DNA of 5,569 nt from Thermoanaerobacterales bacterium UBA4877 (GCA_002399345.1 DHDL01000014.1:78845-84413); one strand, 5' to 3'; counted from the first letter of the stretch, positions 1-5,520 are shown. Made by a program: numbers and translations. The notes: a model not told the origin generated them from the sequence alone.

Positions 1-594
1 TATAACCTCAATACCAAGAGGGCTCTTGTGGATGAGGGAGGCAGCATGATATGGGTTTCAGGCTCTTTTGGAAGCAAGAAGACCATGCTCTATCCAGAGT
101 CGGTACTGAGAGGGAAAGGCGCTACATCGGATTTCACCAGTGTGACGTTTGCCGGTCACGGTCAGCATCTGGATACAGGCGCAAAGATGGTGCATCTGGC
201 GCCGGACACATCCTCTAAGGTTCTGTCCAAGAGTATATCTAAAAATGGAGGCATAGCTAATTTCAGAGGGCTTCTCAAGGTAGGTCCCAAGGCGACGGGA
301 GTTAAGACCACCGTCCAGTGCGAGGGTCTTATGCTGGATGATAAATCCAGGAATGATACATTGCCGATAATAGAGATACAAAATGACCAGGTGGATATGG
401 GTTATGAGGCTAAGGTAGGCAAGATCAGCGAGGAAAAGATATATTACCTGATGAGCAGGGGACTTTCTGAAGATGATGCTAAAGCCTTGATAGTGAAAGG
501 ATTTGTGGAGCCGATATCAGGTTCGCTGCCGCTGGAGTATGCAGTGGAAATGAGCAGGCTTATAAATATAGAAATGGATGGCAGTATAGGGTAG
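1..594 (+). CDS. sufB: SufB, Fe-S cluster assembly scaffold (3' part, enters from left edge)
   Basis: This is the C-terminal 197 residues of SufB, the beta-helical scaffold subunit of the cytoplasmic SufBCD complex on which Fe-S clusters are assembled. The frame is open from base 1 (YNLNTKRALVDEGGSM...), matching the SufB core, so the true start lies outside the window; the GTG at 28 is not a start. Visible family marks are the AGKGQH-like stretch (here FAGHGQHLDTGAKMVHLAP), then SKSISKNGG, then VQCEG with the Cys codon at 319-321 (equivalent to E. coli Cys405, the sulfur entry/assembly residue). YEAKVGKI follows, with Glu at 406-408 (equivalent to Glu434). The YYLMSRGLSEDDA segment and the terminal EMDGSIG are typical of Firmicute SufB. 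Oddity: Tyr (403-405) stands where many SufBs have His before that Glu. It is followed after 12 nt by sufD, which marks a suf operon. Residue equivalences come from remembered homologues, not an alignment. Confidence 0.97.
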   Translation, partial: YNLNTKRALVDEGGSMIWVSGSFGSKKTMLYPESVLRGKGATSDFTSVTFAGHGQHLDTGAKMVHLAPDTSSKVLSKSISKNGGIANFRGLLKVGPKATGVKTTVQCEGLMLDDKSRNDTLPIIEIQNDQVDMGYEAKVGKISEEKIYYLMSRGLSEDDAKALIVKGFVEPISGSLPLEYAVEMSRLINIEMDGSIG

Positions 595-598
595 GAGG
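593..598 (+). promoter_or_regulatory. Ribosome binding site of sufD, overlapping sufB stop
   Basis: A perfect AGGAGG begins inside the sufB TAG stop codon (592-594) and sits 8 nt before the sufD ATG at 607. Ribosomes finishing sufB therefore cover the sufD start signal, which fixes the sufD start and suggests coupled translation. Confidence 0.85.
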
Positions 599-606
599 TT
601 AAATTA

Positions 607-1761
607 ATGGATGAAACTTTGGTAAAAAAGTTGAGCAGCAAGAGCACGGGCTGGATAAAACAAGGCAGGGAGTCAGGATACAAGCGGTATAAGGGATCGG
701 ATGTGCCCAAGTGGAAGAGGCTGTCTTTGAAAGACTTTACACTGCCGGATTATAAAGGATACAGCAGGCTTTCCATTACTCCCGGTAATGCCGATGTCAA
801 GGATATTATGGATACGGGCATGCAGGATGATGTGAAGGACATTATAGATAGCGGCCTGGCCTTTGGGGTCGATGATAAGTTTGTATCCATGGTCGATTCA
901 TTTTTTAATACAGGTGTGGTAATAAGGCCTAAGAAGGATAAGGAAGGCAAGTCTCCCGTAATTATTCGCTATCCTTCGGATGGGGACCTCATATTGGACC
1001 AGAACGTCATCATAGCCGAACCTTTTACTACGGCGCGCATTGTTATAGATTATGACACCCTTTCTAGTAAAAATTCATTTCATGACGGCGTGACCAGGGT
1101 TTTGGCAAAGGAGGGCTCCAGGGTTGAGCTCACCGTACTGCAGAGGCTGTCGGACAGCTCGTATAATTTTAACTCCGTACTGGGCATATTAGAAGACGAT
1201 GCTGTTATAAATTGGTCAGTAATCGAGATGGGCAGTAGAAACAGTGCAGTAAACTATACTACGTATATGCGTGGACAAGGCAGTGAGAACAGGGCCAAAG
1301 GCGCATTCCTTTTAGATGGAGATAGAAGGCTTGACCTCTCCTTTAAGGTAAATCATCTTGCACCTCATACAACAAGTGATATCGATATAAGGGGAGCACT
1401 CAAGGATAATTCATACTCGATATTCAGGGGTGACCTTGATATGAAGCATGGTGCCAAAGGGGCAAAGGGCAATGAGAGTGAGAGCGTAACATTGCTGGAC
1501 AAAACCGTAAGGTCGGATGCCATACCTGCTCTTAAATGCGCAGATGATGATGTGGAAGCGGGGCATGCCGCCAGTTGCGGCGAGCTGGATAAAAATGTTT
1601 TGTTTTATATGATGAGCAGAGGCTTAAGCTACGATGATGCCAGGATGATGCTGGTGGAAGCCGGGTTTAACCCTGTTATAGATGCCTTGCCTGATGATGG
1701 ATTAAAGAACGACATGCGAGATATAATAAAAAGGAGGCTTATCGGTAGCGAAAATGATTGA
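607..1761 (+). CDS. sufD: SufD, SufB-paralogous subunit of the SufBCD Fe-S assembly complex
   Basis: 384-residue SufD, which pairs with SufB through their beta-helices and helps acquire iron and assemble the cluster; cytoplasmic. The N-terminal part (about residues 1-110) is helical and variable, with the family-like VPKWKRLSLKDF near residue 36. The middle is the beta-helix (for example FKVNHLAPHTTSDIDIRGAL and FRGDLDM). The C-terminal helical part carries LFYMMSRGLSYDDARMM, closely paralogous to the SufB end. His320 (1564-1566, in EAGHAASCG) aligns with E. coli SufD His360, which is required for cluster formation. Start chosen by AGGAGG 8 nt upstream; no better ATG exists. It overlaps sufS by 8 nt. 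Length is shorter than B. subtilis SufD (about 437) but usual for clostridial forms. SufB identity is excluded because a better SufB lies directly upstream and the SufB-type VQCEG Cys motif is missing here. Confidence 0.93.
   Translation: MDETLVKKLSSKSTGWIKQGRESGYKRYKGSDVPKWKRLSLKDFTLPDYKGYSRLSITPGNADVKDIMDTGMQDDVKDIIDSGLAFGVDDKFVSMVDSFFNTGVVIRPKKDKEGKSPVIIRYPSDGDLILDQNVIIAEPFTTARIVIDYDTLSSKNSFHDGVTRVLAKEGSRVELTVLQRLSDSSYNFNSVLGILEDDAVINWSVIEMGSRNSAVNYTTYMRGQGSENRAKGAFLLDGDRRLDLSFKVNHLAPHTTSDIDIRGALKDNSYSIFRGDLDMKHGAKGAKGNESESVTLLDKTVRSDAIPALKCADDDVEAGHAASCGELDKNVLFYMMSRGLSYDDARMMLVEAGFNPVIDALPDDGLKNDMRDIIKRRLIGSEND
1732..1737 (+). promoter_or_regulatory. Distant Shine-Dalgarno before sufS
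   Basis: AGGAGG lies inside the sufD end, 16 nt before the sufS ATG at 1754, which is longer than the usual 5-10 nt. No closer SD and no other in-frame ATG, GTG or TTG start suits the SufS N-terminus. sufS may therefore rely mostly on translational coupling through its 8-nt overlap with sufD. Confidence 0.45.
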
Positions 1762-2977
1762 TGTTAAAAGTATAAGAGAAGATTTCCCAATATTAAAGGC
1801 CAGGCCATACGGCAAAGACCTGATATACCTTGATAATGCAGCCACTACACAGAAGCCTCTTAGCGTAATAAAGTCAATAGACGATTATTATACTGGAATG
1901 AATGCCAATGTTTACAGAAGCGCCCACTACTTAAGCGGCGTAGCTACTAATGCATACGAGAAGGCCAGGAACAAGGTTGCAGAGTTTATAAATGCCGGCA
2001 GTGAAGAAACCATTATATTTACGCGTAACACCACCGAATCCATAAACCTCGTGGCATATGCCTGGGCTATGGAAAATATAAATAAGGGTGATGAGATAAT
2101 CCTTACCGTGGCCGAGCATCACAGCAATATGCTCCCCTGGCAGTTGATTGCCGAGAAAAAGGGCGCCAAGCTTCGGTATGTCTATCTTAATGAGGACAGC
2201 AGGCTGGATATGGATTCTTACAGAAATATGCTGAGCAGCAGGGTTAAGCTGGTTGCGTTGCAGCAGGTTTCTAATGTGCTGGGAATCATAAACCCTGTCC
2301 GCGAGATGACTGAAGAGGCGCATAAGGTCGGTGCCAAGGTGCTGGTAGACGGTGCGCAGAGTGTGCCTCATATGAAGGTGGATGTGAGAGATATCGGATG
2401 TGACTTTTTCGCATTTTCCGGTCATAAGATGCTGGGCCCCATGGGTATTGGAGTGCTGTATATAAAAAAAGATCTTTTAGATGAGGTGCCGGCGTTTATG
2501 AGAGGCGGCGAGATGATAGACGAGGTGTATGAGGACAGGGCGACTTTCGCCGATCCGCCGCTCAAGTATGAGGCGGGCACGCCGAATGTGGAGGGAGCCA
2601 TTGGCCTGGCCGCCGCCATAGATTATTTGGACGGCATAGGCATGGATAACATCCATAAAGCCGAGGTTGACCTCACTGAATATGCTTTGAAGAAGCTTAA
2701 GGAAATTGACTTTGTTAAAATATACGGCCCATTAGATATGAAGGATAGGATGGGAGTGATATCATTTAATGCGGCTGATATACATCCCCATGACGTTGCC
2801 ACTATATTAGACCAGGACGGCGTGGCTATAAGAAGCGGACATCACTGTGCCCAGCCTCTCATGAGGTATCTTAAGGTGACGGCAACATGCAGGGCAAGTT
2901 TCTATATATACAATACCCATGAAGAGGTCGATGAATTTGTAGAAAGCCTTAAAGGCATAAGGAAGTGGTTTAAATGA
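1754..2977 (+). CDS. sufS: SufS, group II cysteine desulfurase
   Basis: 407-residue PLP enzyme that removes sulfur from L-cysteine, giving alanine and an enzyme persulfide for Fe-S cluster assembly; a cytoplasmic homodimer in this family. Visible in order: the N-terminal YLDNAATTQKP (27-35); AEHHSNMLPW with His123 stacking on PLP; VDGAQSVPH with Asp199 and Gln202 contacting the cofactor; SGHKMLGPMG with Lys225 as Schiff-base lysine; FADPPLKYEAGTPN; and RSGHHCAQPLM with persulfide-forming Cys365. The short RxGHHCA loop marks group II (SufS/CsdA type), not NifS/IscS. His346 in HPHDVAT and Arg360 correspond to B. subtilis SufS His342 and Arg356, residues used at the SufU interface, and SufU is encoded next door. 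Full family length, no breaks. It overlaps sufD by 8 nt and sufU by 4 nt (ATGA). Confidence 0.97.
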   Translation: MIDVKSIREDFPILKARPYGKDLIYLDNAATTQKPLSVIKSIDDYYTGMNANVYRSAHYLSGVATNAYEKARNKVAEFINAGSEETIIFTRNTTESINLVAYAWAMENINKGDEIILTVAEHHSNMLPWQLIAEKKGAKLRYVYLNEDSRLDMDSYRNMLSSRVKLVALQQVSNVLGIINPVREMTEEAHKVGAKVLVDGAQSVPHMKVDVRDIGCDFFAFSGHKMLGPMGIGVLYIKKDLLDEVPAFMRGGEMIDEVYEDRATFADPPLKYEAGTPNVEGAIGLAAAIDYLDGIGMDNIHKAEVDLTEYALKKLKEIDFVKIYGPLDMKDRMGVISFNAADIHPHDVATILDQDGVAIRSGHHCAQPLMRYLKVTATCRASFYIYNTHEEVDEFVESLKGIRKWFK

Positions 2978-3423
2978 ACCTTAACCAGCTTTATTCGGAA
3001 ATAATACTGGAGCACTCACAGAAGTCTCCAAATAAAAAGAAGATTGATGGTGCTAACATAGAAGAAAAGGGACACAATCCCCTGTGCGGAGATGTCATAA
3101 CCTTATATATCAAAACAGACGGAGACATCATCACAGATGCATCATTTACTGGACAAGGATGTGCCATAAGCCAGGCCTCCACGTCTATGCTTATTGACCT
3201 TATAAGGGGCAAGAAGATTGATGAAGCCAAAAAGCTCGTGCAGGAATTTACAGATATGATATACAAAAAAGATGTTGATCTGGATGACCTGGGAGATGCA
3301 CAGGCCCTGGCGGGGGTTTCCGATTTCCCGGCCCGTGTGAAGTGCGCTCTCCTGCCTTGGAAGACACTTGAGGAGGCCGTGGACGAAAAGCAAGAAAAAA
3401 ATAATAAGGATGAAGATAAATAA
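2974..3423 (+). CDS. sufU: SufU, zinc-dependent sulfurtransferase partner of SufS
   Basis: 149-residue SufU, which in Firmicutes takes the persulfide sulfur from SufS and passes it to the SufBCD scaffold. Zinc ligands are all visible: Cys38 and Asp40 in NPLCGD, Cys63 in GQGCAISQAS, and Cys124 in VKCALLPW. The stretch GDAQALAGVSDFPARVKC (107-124) includes the extra segment between the second and third Cys that separates SufU from IscU. The C-terminus after TLEEA (about 135-149) is a short, highly charged Lys/Asp/Glu tail, probably disordered. The start is the ATG of an ATGA overlap with the sufS stop; only a weak AAGGA at 2959-2963 precedes it, so translation is likely coupled to sufS. The gene is the last in the operon, with the terminator beginning inside its stop codon. 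IscU is the only serious alternative, and the insertion and context argue against it. Confidence 0.96.
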   Translation: MNLNQLYSEIILEHSQKSPNKKKIDGANIEEKGHNPLCGDVITLYIKTDGDIITDASFTGQGCAISQASTSMLIDLIRGKKIDEAKKLVQEFTDMIYKKDVDLDDLGDAQALAGVSDFPARVKCALLPWKTLEEAVDEKQEKNNKDEDK

Positions 3424-3449
3424 ACGCTCGTCATCATGAGCGTTTTTTT
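3422..3449 (+). terminator. Rho-independent terminator of the suf operon
   Basis: An inverted repeat with arms 3422-3431 and 3436-3445 (core AACGCTC / GAGCGTT, one G-T pair near the 4-nt CATC loop) runs into a T tract ending at 3449. The stem begins within the sufU TAA, so there is essentially no 3' untranslated spacer. It isolates the suf operon from the downstream regulator gene. Confidence 0.92.
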
Positions 3450-3480
3450 ATATCTACCGATAGTTGAAGTATACAGAGCA

Positions 3481-3489
3481 TGGTATAAT
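3481..3489 (+). promoter_or_regulatory. Extended -10 promoter for the AraC-type gene
   Basis: TGGTATAAT contains a consensus TATAAT (3484-3489) preceded by TG one base upstream, the extended -10 form recognised by the housekeeping sigma factor. No good -35 lies at 16-18 nt; TTGAAG at 3464-3469 is only 14 nt away. Transcription would start near 3496 and give a leader of about 108 nt. I see no clear operator repeats or riboswitch fold in that leader. Confidence 0.65.
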
Positions 3490-3603
3490 GTATCATATTC
3501 GCATGGAGTTATCCCGCCTTTTATACAAGATATCAAAACCGCAATTTAAATCAAGACAATGTAGATGGTTATGCGTTATACTGATAATCAGGAGGAAAAA
3601 CCC

Positions 3604-4488
3604 ATGGATTACTCTAAATATATTCAAGGTACGATTACACATATAGAGCGGCATCTTTTTGATGATTTAGCATTGGATATACTTGCTGGGCAAGCGGGTT
3701 TTTCTAAATATCATTTTGCACGCATATTTAAGCGGGAGACGGGAATGAACATGTGGGAATATATAAAAAGCCGTAGAATGGCGAAAGCGGCAAGGCTGCT
3801 TATGTCGACTGATATGTCTATTATGGAGATTACTATGATTTGCCGGTTTAATTCCCAGGAGGCATTTACTCGTGCGTTCAAAAAAATATATACTCTTCCT
3901 CCCGGTAAATACCGCAGAGTGATGCACAGATTGATTATTGATGAGGAGGTTATTAATATGGATAATAATAAGGTTATTCCCGGATGGTTCATGACGGGAA
4001 GCACACCTAAAAAGTATGAATACGGACTGGATAAAGAGATGTTATTTAAAGGAGCAAAAAGTGTTTCTCTGAAGAGCCGTGAAGTGAAAATGGAAGAGGA
4101 TGACTTTGGAACGGTTATGCAACAGTTTAAAGCTGCAAACTATCTGGGGAAAAGAATCCGGTTTTCAGGTTTTGTCAAAGCAGCTGATGTAGAGGGCTGG
4201 GGCGGTCTTTGGGTACGCATTGATGGTGTAAACACCAATATATTAAAGTTTGATAATATGCAAAGCCGTGCGATAAAGGGAAGTACCGATTGGAATTATT
4301 ATTTCGTCGTGCTTGATGTACCGGAGAATAGCGCGGTTGTCAGCATGGGTATGCTTTTAAGCGGCAAAGGAAAGCTGTGGCTGGATAATGTCCGTTTTGA
4401 ATTGGTAGACGACAGTGTTCCGACGACAGACGTGGATATAAGCAGCGGACTTCCCGAAGGGCCGGTTAATCTCACATTTGAGGAATAG
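3604..4488 (+). CDS. AraC/XylS-family transcriptional regulator with C-terminal beta-rich sensor-like domain
   Basis: 294-residue regulator. Residues 1-106 are a two-helix-turn-helix AraC DNA-binding domain: LALDILAGQAGFSKYHFARIF (first HTH), the linker helix WEYIKSRRMAKAARLL, then SIMEITMICRFNSQEAFTRAF and LPPGKYRR. The order is HTH first, ligand-type domain last, the reverse of AraC itself. Residues 119-294 carry GKRIRFSGFVKA, GWGGLWVRIDG, WNYYFVVLDVPENSAVVSMG and GKLWLDNVRFE, a pattern I read as a carbohydrate-binding-module-like jelly roll; ligand unknown. Start chosen at 3604 because AGGAGG (3590-3595) is 8 nt upstream; the in-frame ATGs at 3565 and 3571 lack one. Oddities: Arg81 replaces the usual Gly of the second-HTH 'GF', and a strong internal SD plus ATG lies at the domain junction. 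It stands alone between the suf terminator and a decayed convergent gene, so its targets cannot be inferred from context. Confidence 0.88.
   Translation: MDYSKYIQGTITHIERHLFDDLALDILAGQAGFSKYHFARIFKRETGMNMWEYIKSRRMAKAARLLMSTDMSIMEITMICRFNSQEAFTRAFKKIYTLPPGKYRRVMHRLIIDEEVINMDNNKVIPGWFMTGSTPKKYEYGLDKEMLFKGAKSVSLKSREVKMEEDDFGTVMQQFKAANYLGKRIRFSGFVKAADVEGWGGLWVRIDGVNTNILKFDNMQSRAIKGSTDWNYYFVVLDVPENSAVVSMGMLLSGKGKLWLDNVRFELVDDSVPTTDVDISSGLPEGPVNLTFEE
3943..3960 (+). promoter_or_regulatory. Internal Shine-Dalgarno and in-frame ATG at the AraC domain junction
   Basis: GAGGAGG (3943-3949) sits 8 nt before an in-frame ATG (3958-3960, Met119). Initiation here would give a 176-residue protein consisting of the C-terminal domain alone. 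The bases also encode Asp-Glu-Glu-Val in the linker, so chance is possible. The match and spacing are as good as those of the main start at 3604. Confidence 0.5.
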
Positions 4489-4580
4489 ATATTTGGGCCA
4501 TTGCAGACAGATAATAAACAATTTCAGTAAAGCCGTTTCGGTTAAGATAATATATGTTTATGAGATGTCAACAGGAATTA

Positions 4581-4613
4581 AAGGGAGTAGCCAAATTATA
4601 CGGCTGCTTCCTT
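4581..4613. repeat. Imperfect inverted repeat between convergent genes
   Basis: Arms 4581-4592 and 4602-4613 (core GGGAGTAGCC / GGCTGCTTCC) with a 9-nt loop form a 12-bp stem in plus-strand RNA, using two G-U pairs; minus-strand RNA would have two mismatches. It lies 92 nt past the AraC-type stop and 9 nt past the end of the hxlR remnant. Position suggests a terminator, but neither side has a proper T tract. The rest of the gap 4489-4622 shows nothing I recognise. Confidence 0.4.
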
Positions 4614-4622
4614 CAAATATTA

Positions 4623-5023
4623 TCACAGTGTTGCCTGACATTGGCCGCACGAAGGTCCACAAGCGGTTTCATGCTGCATATCGATTGCCGCCCATTCCGC
4701 AAGTTTTGAAAATGCAGGCAGTATGCTTTTGCCTTTCTTGGTCAGGGTATATTCCACTCTTGGCGGTATTGCTTGCGATGGATCATGCCGGATGATTCCA
4801 GCTCCTTCAAGGACTGAGCCAACATAACGTTTGAAATATCACCCAATTTTCTTTTGATTGAGCTGAATCTTAATGGAGTTCCGCCTGATAACATACATAT
4901 AATAGGAAGTTTCCACTTTCAACCAAGCAAATTCAACATATAACGTATCGGACAAAGCAAGTCTTTATTTGATTGTTCAGCTAACCTTGCACTCACTTTT
5001 TTATTTTTGCATCCATTACTCAT
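4623..5023 (-). pseudogene. HxlR-family winged-helix regulator, disrupted
   Basis: Reading the minus strand from ATG at 5023-5021 gives an HxlR-type (MarR-like winged helix) repressor in pieces. The first piece contains LCPIRYMLNLLG, then TGA (4921-4919) exactly where the family motif GGKW has its second Gly, then KWKLPIICMLSGG. The same frame continues through SSIKRKLGDISNVMLAQSLK and ELESSGMIHRK, reaching the wing. Near 4768-4778 the frame shifts: the conserved IPPRVEYTLTKKGKSILPAF follows in another frame, ending at TGA 4625-4623. About 10 nt seem to be missing between HR and IPPRVEY compared with the family spacing. The nonsense codon fits a single GGA-to-TGA change. The last 16 residues carry a Cys cluster (CGPSCGQC). 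Such genes normally sit divergent to the redox or detoxification gene they control, as here. Sequencing error could explain one lesion, hardly both. Confidence 0.82.
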
Positions 5024-5037
5024 CCCTCAAATCTCAA

Positions 5038-5057
5038 TAGTATGTTTTTACATACTA
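5038..5057. promoter_or_regulatory. Perfect palindrome, likely operator of the HxlR regulator
   Basis: TAGTATGT (5038-5045) and ACATACTA (5050-5057) are exact reverse complements around a TTTT spacer. The 20-bp site lies 15 nt upstream of the hxlR remnant's start, in the divergent intergenic region. HxlR-family dimers such as YodB bind AT-rich palindromes with TAGTA/TACTA-like ends, so autoregulation is a reasonable inference. A terminator is unlikely because there is no GC stem. Confidence 0.6.
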
Positions 5058-5097
5058 AGTAATAATAATCTGCGTTCTTAAATTATATTTACTTAGT
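5054..5097. repeat. Second inverted repeat in the divergent regulatory region
   Basis: ACTAAGTAA (5054-5062) and TTACTTAGT (5089-5097) are perfect 9-bp inverted arms 26 nt apart. The left arm shares bases with the palindrome at 5038-5057; the right arm overlaps the candidate -35 of the rightward gene. The pair could be separated half-sites for one regulator, allowing it to act on both promoters. Confidence 0.45.
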
Positions 5098-5116
5098 CGT
5101 ATAACCATATTATAGT
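5088..5116 (+). promoter_or_regulatory. Candidate promoter for the flavin split-barrel pseudogene
   Basis: TTTACT (5088-5093), 17 nt, TATAGT (5111-5116) is a moderate sigma-70/SigA-type promoter pointing right. The region is very AT-rich with several other -10-like words, on both strands (for example minus-strand TATAAT at 5114-5109), so the exact choice is uncertain. Confidence 0.35.
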
Positions 5117-5126
5117 ATAAACCTGA

Positions 5127-5520
5127 ATACAAGCTTTTAAAAAAGTATTGGACTTTTTAAACAAGGCAGGGGTATACTATTTGGCAACGACGGATGGCGA
5201 TCAGCCTCACGTGCGGCCTATTGGTTTTTTTATGGATTGCGGTGGCAAACTGGCATTTTGCACCGATAACTATAAAGCCATGTATAAAACAACTTGTGGC
5301 TAATCCCAAAGTTGAGATAGCCTGCTATGACGGTAAGGGCAATACGCTCCGTATCTGTGGCAAGGCTGTTTTTGCAACTTCCGAGGAGACACAGAAAAAA
5401 GCTCTTGAGGTAATGCCGTCTTTGGGCGATATATATTCGGTAGGCGACGAGAGGCAGCCTTACCTAATTTTTATTAAAGGAATAGCTTATGCCAGGATAC
5501 GGGCATATTTATATCTTTAG
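5127..5520 (+). pseudogene. Pyridoxamine-5'-phosphate-oxidase-like flavin split-barrel protein, disrupted
   Basis: Small flavin-binding split-barrel protein of the PNPOx-like superfamily, broken. The first frame, open from 5127, reads KKVLDFLNKAG, then YYLATTDGDQPHVRPIGFF and GGKLAFCTDNYKAMYK, all classic for the family. The match then jumps by one base within AAAA (5286-5289) to QLVANPKVEIACYDGKG, then LRICGKAVFATSEE and VMPSLGDIYSVGD, stopping at 5518-5520. Removing one A restores a single frame of about 130 residues. No ATG, GTG or convincing TTG begins the first frame: it follows a TGA at 5124-5126, and ATA at 5127 could be a mutated ATG, though no ribosome binding site precedes it. The end (IKGIAYARIRAYLYL) does not look like the usual C-terminus, so a further lesion is possible. 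The real substrate cannot be told; relatives bind FMN or F420. It is divergent from the hxlR remnant, its likely regulator. Confidence 0.82.
5136..5161. repeat. AT-rich inverted repeat at the 5' end of the split-barrel pseudogene
   Basis: TTTAAAAAAGT (5136-5146) and ACTTTTTAAA (5152-5161) pair as a 10-bp stem with one bulged A and a 5-nt loop. The stem almost all consists of A-T pairs, so it may be chance in AT-rich DNA, or a further operator-like site. It coincides with the codons for KKVLDFL. Confidence 0.3.

Noticed and set aside
58..381. 107-codon open frame on the minus strand opposite sufB
   Set aside because: Antisense of conserved sufB codons; no start signal or family resemblance.
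1931..2425. 164-codon open frame on the minus strand inside sufS
   Set aside because: Shadow of the sufS frame; sufS has every catalytic motif and the antisense translation shows no recognisable domain.
2991..3536. 181-codon open frame on the minus strand opposite sufU
   Set aside because: Antisense shadow of an unmistakable sufU and its terminator; Ser/Phe-rich translation resembles no family and no ribosome binding site supports it.
3565..3603. Upstream in-frame ATGs (3565 and 3571) as the AraC start
   Set aside because: Neither has a Shine-Dalgarno, whereas 3604 has AGGAGG at 8 nt. The 13 extra residues would include the SD itself and match nothing in the family.
3464..3646. 60-codon open frame starting at the AraC promoter
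   Set aside because: Its ATG at 3464? is not supported: the frame covers the -10 box and leader and overlaps the real start at 3604 in another frame, with no SD.
4478..4795. 105-codon open frame on the plus strand across the hxlR remnant
   Set aside because: It begins inside the end of the AraC-type gene and runs antisense to the HxlR homology; its translation is low-information and lacks a ribosome binding site.
5131..5161. Intrinsic terminator in the divergent region
   Set aside because: The stem is almost pure A-T and lies at the start of the rightward gene; it lacks the GC-rich stem a terminator needs.
5281..5300. Programmed frameshift in the split-barrel gene
   Set aside because: The shift needed is +1 after a short A run, with no slippery heptamer, stop-codon pause or downstream structure, and the family needs no recoding. 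Mutation or sequence error is simpler.
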